Shown: positions 1-15,100, counted from the stretch's first letter. The stretch: 64,000 nucleotides of DNA from Mycteria americana (GCF_035582795.1 NC_134367.1:64501-128500), one strand, 5' to 3'. Program-made: numbers and translations. Notes: a model not told the origin generated them from the sequence alone.

Positions 1-110
1 CAGCTTTGCTCGGCTGCGGGCCGGGGAGGGATCCAGAACAGGGCGCTGCTGGCTCCCGGCACTAATCGTGGCGTTTTGTCCAAAAGGTCTTCGTTGCAGG
101 ACGCGGTAGT
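1..110. other. GC-rich, CpG-containing edge, likely downstream shore of the ZNF512 promoter
   Basis: The first 60 bases are GC-rich and contain several CpGs; base composition falls quickly after about 300. The first recognised ZNF512 exon needs an upstream exon that carries the ATG and ends in phase 0. No ATG occurs on the + strand before 112, so the promoter and first coding exon probably lie just left of the window. This is inferred from composition and position only. Confidence 0.35.
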
Positions 111-3084
111 CCATGAAGTATGCAGGTAGAAATGGAAACGTGGGACTGGAACAGGGAGTTCCCCAAAGGGTGCTGAGCTATCACACCGGCCCCGGGTCCC
201 GGAGGTTTTCCCTCGGGGGTAGGGACAGTCACGGCAGTGCAGGACACTTGGTGCTTCTGTTATCCCACAAGTGTGAGGTCGTTTACCCGGTGTGTGACAC
301 GCCAGTATACACACAGGGCAGAGTTATTTTTATTTCATGTCTGCACAGAGATGGGTGCTGGGTGGTAGCTCCACAAAGCTAGCACAAAGTTCGGTCATAC
401 AGGTGCAGTATTTATACAGTTTAGTTCTGCATATTCATAAGTAATTACACAAAGCAGTTTTCTATTGGTCTACATTTCTCTTATTTCAACTTAAAGCTAC
501 AGTGTTACTTTAATATTCTGCACATGCCCAAAGGTGAGGGGTCTCTGCTTGGGCCGGGATCTCCAGCTCGAGGGATGTGACTTTTAGTATTATAATGAGG
601 ATAGTTCACACAAGGGTGCTTCTTAGCACACTTCTACTAGTTGTTTCAGATGGTTCCCAAAACATCTTAATTAGCTTACATATTTCTCCAGGATGTGCTT
701 CACTCGCAAGGACAGTAATTCTTGTTTAGACGTTCCACGTTCCAGTCTGAATCCCCCTTATCAACTTTACGTGAGCCACGGCCTTCCACCAACTCCTGTT
801 AGACTACACTGTTAGACTACACTTCCACTGACACCTCTCTGTAGCTATAGGACTGACTCACTGGCAGTTGCTACATCAGTCTCCTGACCTCTGCGAGAGT
901 TTCTGTGCTGTGCTTGAAGACCATCTTTCCAGGTGCGTTGTTGTGGAGCACCCTGTCTGCAGCAGGAGGCCATGTTCCAGGTCACAGAAACGTCCCACAG
1001 TCCATAGGGAGGCAGAAATGGCCCACTCGCAAATGAAGTTTGTTTATCTTTTCAGGCTCTAGGCCACTGTTTCTCTTTTTCTAACCTGTGCAAGGAAGTT
1101 GTCTTTTTTGTTTTCTGTATGTCCAGCCCTTGGGCATTCCTGCATACTTTAGGTCTCCGTTTTCTAAGTGGGAAGTACACTGTATAAATAAAAAACATTC
1201 AAAACTTAAACACCAGTTTCTCTAGATGTTTCCTTCATAATTGCTGCTATCAGCTTCTCAGAAAGGAAGGCTAGACAGATCATCTGTACTCTATTTTATT
1301 GCTGATGCTTAACTGTGACCTAAATTCTTCATACTAATCTTCACTTTTATGGAAAATTTTTTAGTTCTAAAAAAAAAAAAAAAATCTTAAAACATGTGCC
1401 ATGTTTGTCAATCATCTAGGTTCTTCTAATGGTAGATTAGGCCAGCTGATTTTAGGAGACTGTGCCTGCCTGTTTGTTAATTTTTATCATTATAACTTCA
1501 CAGGCCTAATTTTTTCTAGCTGCTCCTCAGTGAGGTTTCTCCATGTTTCTGATGTAGGCATTTCCCAAACACTGCTGTTTGCACTACTAGATGCGCGTAA
1601 ACCATATCAGAGTAATACAAACACAAACATTCAATTGACTTTTCTTCCAAAGAAGACAAGATATGATTGTGAAGTCATTGATCAAGCAGTTGTGAATTTC
1701 TCTCCTGCTGCTTCCCTAACCTTCCCATGAGAGGAGATGCTGGAGCTGGAGGCCCAAAGGAGAGTGACACTCCATAGTCACAGTTTAAGAATTATTCTAG
1801 TTGATGTCAGTGCCCGCTACTGAATTTCTCACCGGGGTAGTTACGGTGTCTCTCACTGACTGTGGTCCTGGGAAGAGTGAACTACTGCTTGCATAAATTA
1901 GAAAGCCAGAGCATAAAAGACAGATTGAAGTTAATTTTTTTCCAGTGCATTTTTTTTAGTGGTGAATTTCATTTGCCTTGAAGCTGCCTATTCCCTAGTT
2001 TTGATACAGCACCTGAAGTTTCTCAGCATTTCCTCCTGACAAGTCATCACATTATTATGACTTCTTCAAATTCTGTCATATCCCTGTTCGCTGTTTTCCC
2101 CAGATAATGTGTAGCATTTATTTCTAATAACTAAAACACTTCATAGCATGGTCCAGTTGATAATGTGCATTACACTTTTCTATAAAGAAGATAGGTAATT
2201 TATCCATATTCTTTCTTTCTTTTTTTTTCCAGTTTCTTAGCTAGTTCCTGTACGTGGCAAAATACTATCTCTGTTCCTAGGTTACAGTTTTGGTATTTCA
2301 TATACTTCTACTAGGTAATGATTTTTGTTTTCTAGTCTGTATAACCAAGATTTTTGTCCTGGGTTTCCCAATGAAGAATGACATTGAGTCATTATTAGTA
2401 TTTGGAAGAAGGTGAAAAATGATTGTCCACACGCCAGGAACAATGTACAGGAAATGAGTTATTTATACTGACTTGGGAACGTCAATGGTATCTGTTAAAT
2501 TACATGCTTAATAGGAGCGTAAGAAGCAACAAGCAATAAGTGACAAAACATCTTTGTTAAATAAGAAGGATTCTGTGATGTGGATAAAGTGAACATCTGA
2601 GCAGCTGATGGAGTATGACAAAATAATTGAGCTAAAAATGAAAAGAGGGTGTAAAAGAGACTAGAGACAATATTCTTGGCATGGTAAATGCAAGAATTAT
2701 TTCATTAAGGAAAATATAAGTACTATGTAAAGACTATTAGGTTAGGATATAAAATATTTGTCATTGTGTGATAAAGTCTAGGCAGAAAGCAGGTACCACT
2801 GAATGAGTTGGAGACAAAGAACACTCCATCGTGCCGCAATGCAAGGAGAATGATTGGCTTTCATATGGGGAGCGTAGAGGGGCTCGTCCCTATTTTGATT
2901 CCAGTTTTAATTCAGCTGGAGTTGAAAAAGTTAAACACTTCCTTGTTGCAGAAAACAGTGGTTTCCTTTTCAAAGGATGGTATGCACGTGCTCAAAATGC
3001 AGGTGGTTGTGTTTAACTGAAAAGTGAAACATGCAAAAAAGAAGAAAAATTGTGCTGCTAATGTGAATTGTTCTGCTTTGTTAG
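111..3084 (+). other. ZNF512 intron 1 (visible part); no gene recognised
   Basis: AT-rich sequence with an A-run near 1371-1384 and a T-run near 2219-2230. It ends in the acceptor TTAG at 3081-3084. A 61-codon open frame at 2831-3016 was not recognised as any family and has no clear splice pair. Nothing else in this stretch could be supported. Confidence 0.5.
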
Positions 3085-3143
3085 GACACCAGGCCTGGAC
3101 ATCACAGACAACAGAAGGTCAAGAGGTCTCTGGGAAACAAGAA
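3085..3143 (+). CDS. ZNF512: ZNF512 coding exon (residues 1-20 of the visible part)
   Basis: A 59-base exon bounded by acceptor TTAG and donor GAA|GTACGT. It starts in phase 0 and ends with two bases of a lysine codon completed at 3998. Its product, with [14 protein letters not shown] at its core, aligns without gaps to the QQRSTRIVGAKNSR stretch near the human N terminus as I recall it. Only the match and the phase support it, so it is less certain than the other exons. Confidence 0.72.
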
Positions 3144-6100
3144 GTACGTGAATGTTTCTTGTCTAGTTTGACTGAGGGCAAGAAAAAAGCTGAGAGATTC
3201 CTATTGGAAAACCATATCTGGTCTTTACATAATATTCTGAATTTTAAGAACTGTAACAATTTTGGTTTGTGTGATGAGAGTCTCAACTGACTTTGCTTAT
3301 TGGTTTGTAGGAAAAGTGCTTTTCTGACACTTCAAGGGGTATTAGCTTTCATTTACTGTTTTTAAAAGGATTTTAACACTGGGAAGATAAATGTTTTATG
3401 TTCAAGACCAAATGGTATTCCAAAATCTAAATATTTTGAGTGTGATTGCAACTGAAAGACTTTAATTTGAGAATTCCTCTCCCCATCCTTCTGCAGTACC
3501 TCCTTAAACATAGTATATACTGATCTGACCTGGTACCATCAGTGTCCCCCACTTACTAATTTCTGGATTGATGTGTTAAAACATGTGAGCTCCACAGCTC
3601 AGGGTGTGGGAGAGTATTGCTGGGGTGGCCATCACAGTCATCATTCAAGTGATGTACTTATTTCAGTTTGTGAATTGTGGTAGCAGTGTCTTTTAAATTG
3701 AGATTAATTTGTGCCTTCTGCTTAAGCTGAAGGTTTGAGGTAGGATGAAATTTTTTTTCTGTTCCTTTTGAGTAGCTTTCTAATGTCGTACGCTAAAAGA
3801 TGTGCTGAAAAATAACATTTAGGATGTTTTATCTTGCTGGCACTTTTCAGTTCACAAAACTCAGGAGATTCAATGAACTGTGAGATTAATTTTTAGAGTA
3901 TTTGGGAAGATGAAAGGGATGTTGTCTGTCAGGTTATTGTGGTTGTGTGTGTATGTATGTGTATATATACATAGGATTTCAAGTTGATGTTTTCCAGGTC
4001 TAAGCAATTTGAGGAGGTGGAAACTACTGTCCTAGGACTGAAAAGTAACTATGATGAGACAGTCAGCAACATTTCTTCTGCCTCACCAAAAAGTCGAGTG
4101 AACGGAAGTGCAGAGTCCAGAAGCAAGCGGACCATTCGCAGGCCTGCTTACTGGTTGGAAATGAGAGGGATAAAAAACAGCATTAACAAATCTTCAGAAA
4201 AAAAAGGTACTCATCACTCTTGGCTTGATGCAAAACTGTTTTTCTCTCTGGTTCTTCTGTGAGAGATTAGATGACTTCTGAAAGACGTTGCAGTTCAGCC
4301 ACAAATTACAAGCTTGATAATGCTGCTCATGTATTAGGAGAAATAAACTTCCTCCACTGCAGAAACATAGGTAAAATTCTATGATGTTACACAGTTCCTT
4401 TTGAGTGACTTGTCTATTAAAATTAATGATTCTGTGACTGAACTCAGTTTTATCTGTAGAAGAGAAATGTATCTGAGTTCTGCCAATCCTATCAGGAATA
4501 TGCTCTGAGAGCTTTAAAAAATAGAACAAACAACAGTAAGGATGTAGAAAAGGGGACCATTCAGCAGCATTCTGGATTAGACACAGCTTTTGTGGTTGGT
4601 AGAATTTTTTTTTTTTTAGCATGTTTTTATTTCTTTTATTTTGTTACTTCTGTCACTTACGATTTTCTGATTTGGAGTGGTTTGGGTCTTATGTTGTTGT
4701 AGGAACATTCACATTTCCTGGCCTAGGAGCTGTTTTCCAAACTTCTCGTGTGGTGGAGAGCCAAAACTTCGCTCTTCTTTAATGCACTTTCTTCTTATCT
4801 CTAACTCAGAATCTGTATTCCATCCTGTTGTGGGGAGAGCCTAATCTGGTAGCGTGATAGAAGCAAGGTTGCTGCAGCTCCACACCCCCAGGTCCGGCCA
4901 GTAGCGAGACTATTCCTGTAGGTGTATTCCTGTAGGATAAGCGTGTAGGATTCCTGTAGGAAGCGTGTATTCCTGTAGGTATAAACATATGTATACAACA
5001 TGTATACACAGCCAGCCACACAGATCAACACGAAGAGGCACACTCAGCACTCACACAAACAGCACCAACAGCCTTCGTCCTGTTTCCCTCTGTGGCTGAT
5101 GAGGATGAAAATGTGTTAGTGAGAGAAAAGAAGCATATATAAAAAGTATATATAAAAGAAGTATATATATATGTATGTGTACGTTTGTGTGTGCACACAT
5201 ATGTGCAATGTGGATCTCTCCTGTAGCTGGACTTAAACAGTCTACTCAGTATCTAGCCTTTGGATCCCGGTCTCCTCAGTTGCTAGTACGTGGATGGAGT
5301 AGCCCCTGAGGCCTGCAGAGCTGTGCCTGTTGCTGGCGTAGACCTCCTTACAGACAGGGTCACACTCAGAGACACTGCTCTCCCCCGGTCCCTCTGATTT
5401 GCTGTCAGGCATGACGAGACTTGTATACTGACCAACCACCTGTTTAGAAGCAAGTGGCCCTTTTTATCCTCTTACACCTCTATTTTCCCACACTTGATTC
5501 TCCCAAAATCAGCTAATTCTCTCCCTTTCCCTTCCTTTGATACCACTCCTAAACATCCCGGTCTTGTGTAATCATGAATCGTTCTTTGCTAGCATCCCAT
5601 GCATCACATAACCCTAGGCATGAACACCACACTCACCCTTCTCACCACTCCCCCCCCGCCTTCCCCCTTCCAAAGGGTGCTCCAGAGAGCGGCTTCCGTT
5701 GACTCGTCCAGGTGGGTCTCCTGGGACAGACCTGGGAGGAAAGTGTCTGTTTCTTTGAGTCCGTAATTTGTGTTCACCTGCCTGCCATTGTGCTTCTGTA
5801 CTTTTCTGTGTTCATGGAGATAAGCCTTTGATAGGCCTGGAAATAGTGAGGGAAGGCAGGATATTATTTGGGTTTCCCCACCTGCCGTTGTTTCTCTGTG
5901 CTACTTTTTGTGTGTGTGCAGATGAGCTTTTTATGACATAACCTAGCACCTTCTGGCTCTGTTCCTGAGGAGTGTTATTTTCCCAGACCGTGCTGTGGCA
6001 CTGTTTCTTCCGTATCTTCTGTGCCAGAGGATTGCAGGCTGTGGAGTACCTAAATGTTACTGAGTCAAAAGGCTGTGTCTAGCTCGCTGGTGTCCAGGTG

Positions 6101-9100
6101 CCTTACAAAAACTATTTTGGTTTTTTTATGTATTGAATATGAAGATAAGCTGAGGCAGCAGCAGACTCAGAACTGTTATCCAGACTGAATAATGAGACTG
6201 CAACATTTCTGTTCTTACTCATTAGCAGACGTACTATTGAAAGGCAAGAGGAAATCTGAGCAAGGGGAAGGTGAAGATCTTAAAGACTCTCCCAAGAAGA
6301 AGCAGAAGATTTCGGGTAATACAAATAACTTGTAATTCCTAGTTACAAGCCTCCAGGTACTTCGGACTTCCTCTCTGCCCAAATGCTATCCTCTGCTGTC
6401 TTCCAACTCTATTTCTGATTCTGGGTATTTTGTTATAGGAGACTGTTGACTAGTTTCTGTTTTACGGTGGAAGATGATTGTTCTAATTTCAGTCTCTCTT
6501 AAAATGCCAACAAAGGGAGGGAGGAAAGGAGGTAGGGGAAGTATAGGCTAGTTTGCTTCATTTCAGTTTCCCAAAAGATTCTGGACTAAATAATCAGATT
6601 AATTACTTGTAAACATCTGGAGATTAATGAGTAGATGATAACAGCAATATGGGTTTGTTAAGGAGAAATCAAACCCAACCACTTTAATTTTCTTTTACCA
6701 CAGAGACGGAGGGGGGAAATGCTTGATATCATGGGTCTTTCATGCCTTCAAAGGGTTGTTAATCAGTGGTTAGGCACAAAAGGAAGTGTACAGGTGGTGA
6801 AAGTAGGAGCAGGTGACACAGGAGAAGTATACATTTGCTGTCCAGTCTTGCAAGGAGGAGATTAGGAAAGCCAAGGCCAACCTGGAGCTGAATGTGGGAA
6901 GGGATGTGAAAGGCAACAAGAAAGGATCCTACATGTACATGAGCAGCAAAGGGAAGACTAGGGAAAGTGTGAGTGCACTGCTGAAACAGGGCAGGGGAAC
7001 TGGTGACAAATGGCATGGAAAAGGCTGAAGTACACAATGCTTCTTGTGCCTCGGTCTTTATCAGTTAAAGGAATCCTTCAGGAATCCCAGGCACCTGAGA
7101 GTAGAGGGAAAATCTGGAGCAAGGAAGCCTTACACTCGATGAAGGAGGACAAGATTAGAGCACTCAAACAAACTGGACATACCTAAGTCCCATGGGGCCT
7201 GATGGGTTGCACTGAGTGCTGAGAGAGCTGGCTGATGTCATTTTGAGGCCACTCATGATTGTCTTTGAAAGGTCATGGCAACTGGGAGAGGTTCCTGAAG
7301 ACTGGAAGAGAGCAAATATCACTCCTATCTGCAAGGACAGAAAGAAGGAAGATCTGGGGAACTACAGGCTGGTCAGCCTGACTTCAGTCCCTGGGAAGAT
7401 GGTGGAGAGAATCCTTCTGGAAAGCATTTCCAAACACATGGAGGACAAGATGGTGATTGGGAGTAGTCAGCATGGATTCATGAAAGGCAAATCATGCTTA
7501 ATCAACCTGATAGCCTTCTACAATGAGGTCACTAGCTTGGCGGACAAGGGAAGAGCAGTGGATGTTGTTCACCTCAACTTTAGTAAGGCTTTTTGTGCTG
7601 TTTTCCACAACACCCTCATAGACGAGCTGGCAAAGTACAGGTTAGATAAACAAACAGTGCAGTGGATTGGAAACCAGCTGAACATCCCGGCCCAGAGGAT
7701 TGTGGTCAGCAGCACAAAGTCTAGTTGGAGGCACATCACTAGTGCTGTACCCCAAGGGTAAATACTGGGACCAGTACTGTTTAACATTTTCATTAATGAC
7801 CTGGACAGTGGGACAGTGTGCACCATCAACAAGTACACAGATGACACCAAACTGGGAGGAGTGGTGGTACACCAGATGGGTGTGCTGCCATTCACAGGGA
7901 CCCAGACAGGCTGGAGAATTAAGCAGAGAGGAATCTCTTGAGGTTCATCAAAGAGAAATCTGAATTCCTACAGCTGGGCAGGAATAACCCCATGTACCAG
8001 CATATGCTGGGGGCTAACTTTCTGGAAACCAGCTCTGCAGAGAGGAACCTTGGGGTCCTGGAGGACAGCAGGCTGACCATGAGCCAGCAATGCGCTCTTG
8101 TGGCAAAGGCAGCCAACAGCATTCTGGGCTACATTAGGAAGAGCATTGCCAGGAGGTTGAGGGAGGTGATCCTTCCTTTCTGCTCAGCAATGGTGAGGCC
8201 ACGTCTGGAGTACCATGTCCAGTTCTGGGCTCCCCAATACAGGGCTGCAAAGATGGTTGAGGGACTGGATTATCTTTCCTATGAGGACAGGCTGAGAGAG
8301 CTGCAACTCTTCAGTCTGGAGAAGAGGGGGAATCTTATCAGTGTGTATAAATACTTGATGGGAGGGAACGAAGAAAAGAGAGCCAGACTCTTCTCTATAG
8401 TGCTCACTGACAGGACAAGAGGCAATGGGCACAAATTAAAACACACAAAATTCTATCTAAAAACAAGAATACACTTTTTTACTGTGAGGGTGGTCAAACC
8501 CTGGCACAGGTTGCCCAAATAGGTTGTGGAGTCTCCGTCAGTGGAGATACTCAAAACTTGACTGACGCTTTCTTTGACAACCTACTCTAGCTGACCCTGC
8601 TTGAACACAGGGATTGGACTAAGTGATCTCAGGAGGTCCCTTCCAACCGTAACGTTTCTGTGATTTCTGTGAAATAGAAAAAAGTATAGAATGATGGTTC
8701 ACAACTTGTCCTAGGTTCAATTCTATCATTTTTGTTACCAAGGACTTGAAAGTATGTAGACAGCACAAAGCTGAAAGAGATAGCAAGTGTGTTGGAGAAA
8801 AGGCTAAAATTGAAAGTGGTCTTGATGTTAGAGAAACAGTTTAAAAAATAGAATGGAATATAGTGTGTAAAATTAAAGATACTGTAGTTATGAAGAAATA
8901 TTAGCACAGCTGAAAGACAAAGAACAACCTCCTAGGTGTCAGTTCTTCAGAAGAGGATTTGAGATTTATAACAGATCAAAAGCTGAATAGGGACCAACAG
9001 TTTCATACTTTTTTTTAAAAAAGCAGATGTTATACTGAGGTGTTTGAGCAGGAATGTAGACTTTCAGACACGTGAAGCAATTCTTTTGCTCTAATGCAGG

Positions 9101-12100
9101 GTCACACTTGGAGTGCTGTTTCCAGCAGTGGGCACTGCAGTTCAGGAAATGTGTGGACCAACTGAAGAGGACAAGGATGAAAAGAGAGCAAAAAGCATAA
9201 CCCATGAGAAAATACTGAAACATTAAGAGTTGTTTATTCTAAAGAAAACAGGAATGAGTAGAGGAATAGGACTGTCAATTTGGTTGTCAACAGGTCATTA
9301 GATTGGCTCAGCCGTACCGTGAACAGAGGATGTTTCAGTGTGAAGAGTTCCCATCCCCTGAGCTTTGTGTATGAACAACCATACAGATTACAAATATCTG
9401 GATGGAACTAATGTCCGCAGCTGTAAATAGCTATGGATTTTGAAAGAGAGTAGGGAACATAATCTTGAAATTCCTTAAAAAAAAAAAAAAAAAGCATTGA
9501 ACATTTCTGAATTAGTAGCTTTGAGACAGCAGACTAAATAGCAGCCTCCTAGCAAAAAATCTCTGGTTTTTTTGTAAAAAGGCTCGTAGAATTAAGTCTT
9601 CTGGTCTTTCTTGTTTGTGTTATAACAGGAAAAAAACAGCAAGCTGGAACACAACAAAACTCCAAAACGAAAGGCCACTGTGTTCAGAAAGAACCAGAAA
9701 CCTATGGCACAGGTAAGAAGAAGAAGAAGCAGTTGCTCAGAATTGTTTATAAAGCAGCTAAAAGATAAATGTGATTCTAGGATTTGAATCTGAGCAACAG
9801 CTGTATTTCTGGTGTTTCCATTTTGTTGTTCACTTTACTGTTGACAGGGAAGAACTGGCTGCTGTCCTTTTGGCACTGTGTCAGTACTGCAGAGCAAGAT
9901 TGGAGGGACTGCGTACTGCCTAATAGTGTAGTTCCACGTGGTTTTACCACTGCATAATGGAACAGTGAAGGGGCAATCACTTTTTGAACTGAGCAAAAAC
10001 CTGTTAAAATAGTTTCACTATAAAACTCATAAAAATATTTATACTTTTTTACTTAGAAGAATATGTTTGCAGGAAAAACTCTGTAGCTGTTGCTGCCAAA
10101 TCACCTCTTCTGGTAACCTGGTAGCCAGAGACCCAAGCAGTCCATCTTAGAAAAATAACATTAGCCTAGACTCAGCAAGTGGAATGACTTGGCATGTGTA
10201 GTTCACAGCACTCATTAAATACCCCGGGTTTCTGCCAAGGCAGAAAATCTGCCAAGTGCTGTTTGATTCACAGACTTTTCCCCCAGCCACCTGGGGAGGG
10301 ACAACCCCTGCCTGTTATTACTGGGCAAAGAGGAAAGCCTCTAGATCTTTTTATGATAAGAATTCAAGCAGATGGCTGCTAAGCCACTTTCTTCCCAGAA
10401 CCCATTTCAGTAATTTATAATCCTTGTGGATTATGCCAAGCTTTTGCTTGGCATCTCAAAAAGAGGCCAGGAACTGGAAACTGTGCCCTACAGGGTACTT
10501 TTCCCTGGCTGTTGAGTAACTTGGCCTGGTGGTGCAGCTCTGTTCACTTTCAGTGCCAAAACTGCTGGCTAACATAAGTGGAGTTCTAAAGATTTGGTTA
10601 GTAGAACTGAACCGTGGACTTTGTCTGAAACCGTTCGGTCACGTCTGTGACTACTTTTACTGTGAAAACCCTTTGGCCAAAAGAAAAATTTACTCTGCAT
10701 GCTACAGTAATTTTGCAATAAAAATGAATGAAGGAAAAATCTCTACTGAACAAGAGGAAAAACACTCCTTGCAAGGGGATGGTAGGATTAAAGAGTTTTT
10801 ATAAAATGATCTCCCAAAAGGAGTGATGTGTGCCTTGCATATGACACATTTAAAGCTGCAAATGAGCTAAACCTATTGAAGTGTAGCTGGACACGAGTTT
10901 GGTAGCATGTGACCTGTTTCCTTCTAGGATTCATGGTGCACATCGAAGGAAAAAAAAAAAAAAGATACTGTGTTTGCAGTTCTATTCCAAACCTTTTGTT
11001 TTGACAGGTAGTATGGAAGAGCGATGGTCTTTGGAAATTCAGGACAAAGGCCGAGTTACCTGTCCAACATGCCGGGCTGTGGTGAGAAAGACTGTAGAAG
11101 GACTGAAGAAACATATGGTAAATTGCAGGCAGGTAAGAACAATGTTTTCTTTACTCCTCTTCAACTTACTGACAGAAATGCCTGCACACTGTTTTGTGTT
11201 GCATTTAAAATCAGTTTCCTCTCATCATCATGACTCTAAGCAAGAGTCCTTTATACGTCTGTAAGAGGCTGCGCTTGGTGCTTCTTGCTTAGCCTTTTGA
11301 TGGAGGTTTGGGGTAGTGAACAAAGGTGTAGCTATTTCATTGTTCCCCTAAATTTTAGGCTCCGTAAAATCTCTTCTGTTCTTAATGGGCAGTTACCAGG
11401 CCCAAATAAAATGTTCTGCTTTCCTGCTCCTTTCCCCCAAAGAGTTTCCCACTGCCTTGGTTAATTTACAGTTACATGCACCGTGTCCTTGTTTATTTCT
11501 AGGAAATGTTCACGTGTCATCACTGTGGGAAGCAGCTGAAGTCTTTAGGAGGGATGAAATACCATGTCATGGCAGACCATAACAATCAGGTAACACAACT
11601 GCTGTGCATATAAAAATCCCACAGGCAAGATAGTCTCTGTTCCTTCCCTGGTGCACACAGAAACAGAACGGTGTGTTTTTTCAAATGTAGCTGTTCAAAT
11701 CTTGTCTACCTATTATTTTTCCTGTGAGATTTGACATCTGAAAAAACAGTAGGATGTTACCAGAGATGGTAGGCATGCTACGTCTTAGAAAGAGGGGATG
11801 AATTTCTGTTTAGGCTGGTTATATGTCACACATAAAAGGCATTCTCAATCAGAAGAAAAATGATTGCTCATTAGGCTGCAATTTTCAGTCCTTTGCTAGA
11901 AAGTAGGAGTTTTTCTACATCCAGAGCAGACTAGATTTCAGTTCTTTACAAGTTCAAAGCAGAAGCAGCAGTTTAGTTCTTGTCTCTTTTTACTGTAAAG
12001 ATACTAATGCTACAATCTGCTTTTCCTCTTTGCTATTACTCTAAAGAAGGCAATGTCCTCTGTTGTAGTTGTGAAGAATTAGAACTTTTGGAAAGGTCGT

Positions 12101-15100
12101 TCGGAAGTTTGGGTAAGGTTTAGATAATTTGTTACTGTTATTTTTTACATAGTTCCCAGTACCGCAGTTTCTGTATTAGTAAATGAAATAGGCCAGGGAT
12201 CATGTTCTGGCCCTGAGGAATAGGTCTGTCACTCAGCTCTAACTTTTTATTCAGTCTAGGTGTAATACTATTATAAGGTGGTATAGGAAATAATATACAA
12301 TAACCATCAGAGAGAGAATGGAGAAGAACTTGAGCTGTAGTTTAGCATAGATGAATAACCGTTACAGGCAGTTAGTCTACTTAAGCTTTAGTTAGGTTAG
12401 TGGAAATGGTAGGACGAGTAAATGTTAAAGATGCATGACAGAGATGAGTAAGTACTTTCCACATGCAGAAGGGGAGAAAAGTAATTATGGAAATACATAC
12501 CCTTGTCCTTCCCAGCAGCTATAGTTTGGGACCATTTCTTATCAAGGTTTCGTTCATAGATTGCTATCTAAATGTTAAAACTCTTATCTGCAAAGTGGTT
12601 TTCAGGCAGTTTACTCCTTTTAAAGGTAATTATAATTATAATAATCTGGGATATTGACAGTGATCACTGTATTAGATACACTTCTGTAAAATCATAAATT
12701 GCAAAGATTTAATTATTTTAGCAGCTTTCCTTCAGTAGTGTGTTGAGTAGTGAATTCCCTATGAGAAGAACTGTAAATGCTGAGCATCCTGTGGGTTTTT
12801 TTCATCTTTCTGCTGTGCTTTAGCCAGTTGTGAAGGAGGGAGGAGAACTGGATGAGCAGCTTGAGCGAGACCGCCTTCGGAAGGTTTTGAAGCGTATGAG
12901 AAAACTAAAGTGTACAAGGGAGGTAAGTTGCATTGTGCTAAGTATCCTGAATTAAACAGCAGCAAACGCATGAACATAAAATATTATGAGAGCTCTGCTG
13001 GGTATGCTTTGGTGCTGGCCAAAGCTGGATTTCTTTCAAGACCCTAGCTATGCTTTTAAGACAGAGTATCATAGAACCATAGAATGGTTTGGGTTGGAAG
13101 GGACCTTTAAAGGTCATCTAGTCCAACCATCCTGCAATGAGCAGAGACATCTTCAACTAGATCAGGTTGCTCAGAGCCCCGTCCAACCTGACCTTGAATG
13201 TTTCCAGTGATGGGGCATCTACCACCTCTCTGGAAAACCTGTTCCAGTGTTTCACCACCTGCACTGTAAAGAATTTATTCCTTGTATCTAGTCTGAATCT
13301 ACCCTCTTTTAGTTTGAAACCATTATCCCTTTCTTGTAAGCCCCCTTTAAGTATTGAAGGGCTGCAATAAGGTCTCCCCGGAGCCTTTCCTTCTCCAGGC
13401 TCTCTCAGCCTGTCCTCATAGCAGAGGTGTTCTAGCCCTCTGATCATTTTTCGTGGCCCTCCTCTGGACCCACTCCAACAGGTCCATGTCTTTCCTGTAC
13501 TGAGGAGTCTAGAGCTGCACACAGTGCTCCAGGCGGGGTCTCACAAGAGTGGAGTAGAGGGGCAGAATCACCTCCCTCGACCTGCTGGCCACACTTCTTT
13601 TGATGCAGCCCAGGATATGATTGGCTTTCTGGGCTGCAAGCGCTCATTGCCAGCTCACGTCCAGTTTTTCATCCACCAGTACCTTCTCTGCAGGGCTGCT
13701 CTCAATCCCTTCATCCCCCAGCCTGTATTGATACCAGAGTTGCCCTGACCCATATGCAGGACCTTGCACTCGGCCTTGTTGAACCTCATGAGGTTCACAC
13801 TGGCCCACTTCTCGAGCTTGTCCAGGTCCCTCTGAACGGCATCCCATCCTTCAGGCGTGTCAACTGCACCACTCAGCTTGGTGGCATCTGCAAATTTGCT
13901 GAGGGTGCACTCGATCCCACTGTCTATGTCACTGATGAAGATATTAAATAGTACTGGTCCCAGTATGGACCCCTGAGGGACACCACTCGTCACTGATCTC
14001 CATCCAGACATTGAGCCGTTGACCACTACTCTCTGGCTGCGACCATCCAGCCAATTTCTTATCCACCGAATAGCCCATCCATCAAATCCATATCTCTCCA
14101 ATTTAGAGAGAAGGATGTTGTGGGGGACCGTGTCAAAGGCCTTACAGAAGTCCAGATAGATGACATCCATAGCTCTTCCCTTGTCCACTGGTGTAGTCAC
14201 TCCATCATAGAAGGCCAGCAGGTTGATCAGGCAAGACTTGCCCTTGGTGAAGCCATGCTGGCAGTCTCGAATCACCTCCCTGACGTTCATGTGCCTTAAC
14301 GTAGCTTCTAGGAGGATCTGTTCCATGATCTTCCCAGGCACAGAGGTGAGGCTGACAGGTCGGTAGTTCCCAGGGTCCTCCTTTCTGCCCTTTTTAAAAA
14401 TGGGTGCAGTGTTTCCCTTTTTCCAGTCACTGGGGACTTCACCTGACTGCCATGGTTTTTCAAATATCATGGAGAGTGGCTTGGCAACTACATCAGCCAG
14501 TTCCCTCAGGGCTGTGGGATGCATCTTGTCAGGTCCCATAGACATGTATGTTCAGGTTCCTCAGGTGGTCTCAAACCTGATCCTCTCTTACAGTGGGAAG
14601 GACTTTGCTTCCCTAGCCCTTGCCTTGAGGTCCATCCACTTGAGAGGTGTGGGAAGAGGGATTGCCAGTGAAGGCTGAGGCAAAAAAATTGTTGGGTACC
14701 TCAGCCTTCCCCTCGTCTGTTGTTACCAGTTTGCCAGTCGTGTTCATTGGGGGGGTACACTTTCTTTGACCTTCCTTTTCTGGCTGACATACCTATAGTA
14801 GCCCTTCTTATTATTCTCTGCGTACCTTGCCAAGTTCAGCTCCAGCCATGCCTTGGCCTTCCTGACCCCATCCCTACACAACTGGGCAGCATCCCTATAC
14901 TCTTCCCAGGATACCTGTCCCTGCTTCCACTGCCTGTGCATTTCCTTCTTGCCCTTTAGTTTGACCAGCCGGTCTCGACCCAGCCATGCCGGTCTCTTGC
15001 CTTCCTTTCCTGATTTCTTACACAGGGGGATCGAGAGCTCTTGTGCTCTGTGGAAAGCGTCCTTAAAGACCTGCCAGCTCTGTTCTGCTCCCTTGTCCCT

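Noticed and set aside
2831-3016. 61-codon open frame in ZNF512 intron 1
   Set aside because: Its start and end do not match splice sites in the needed phase and I recognise no family.
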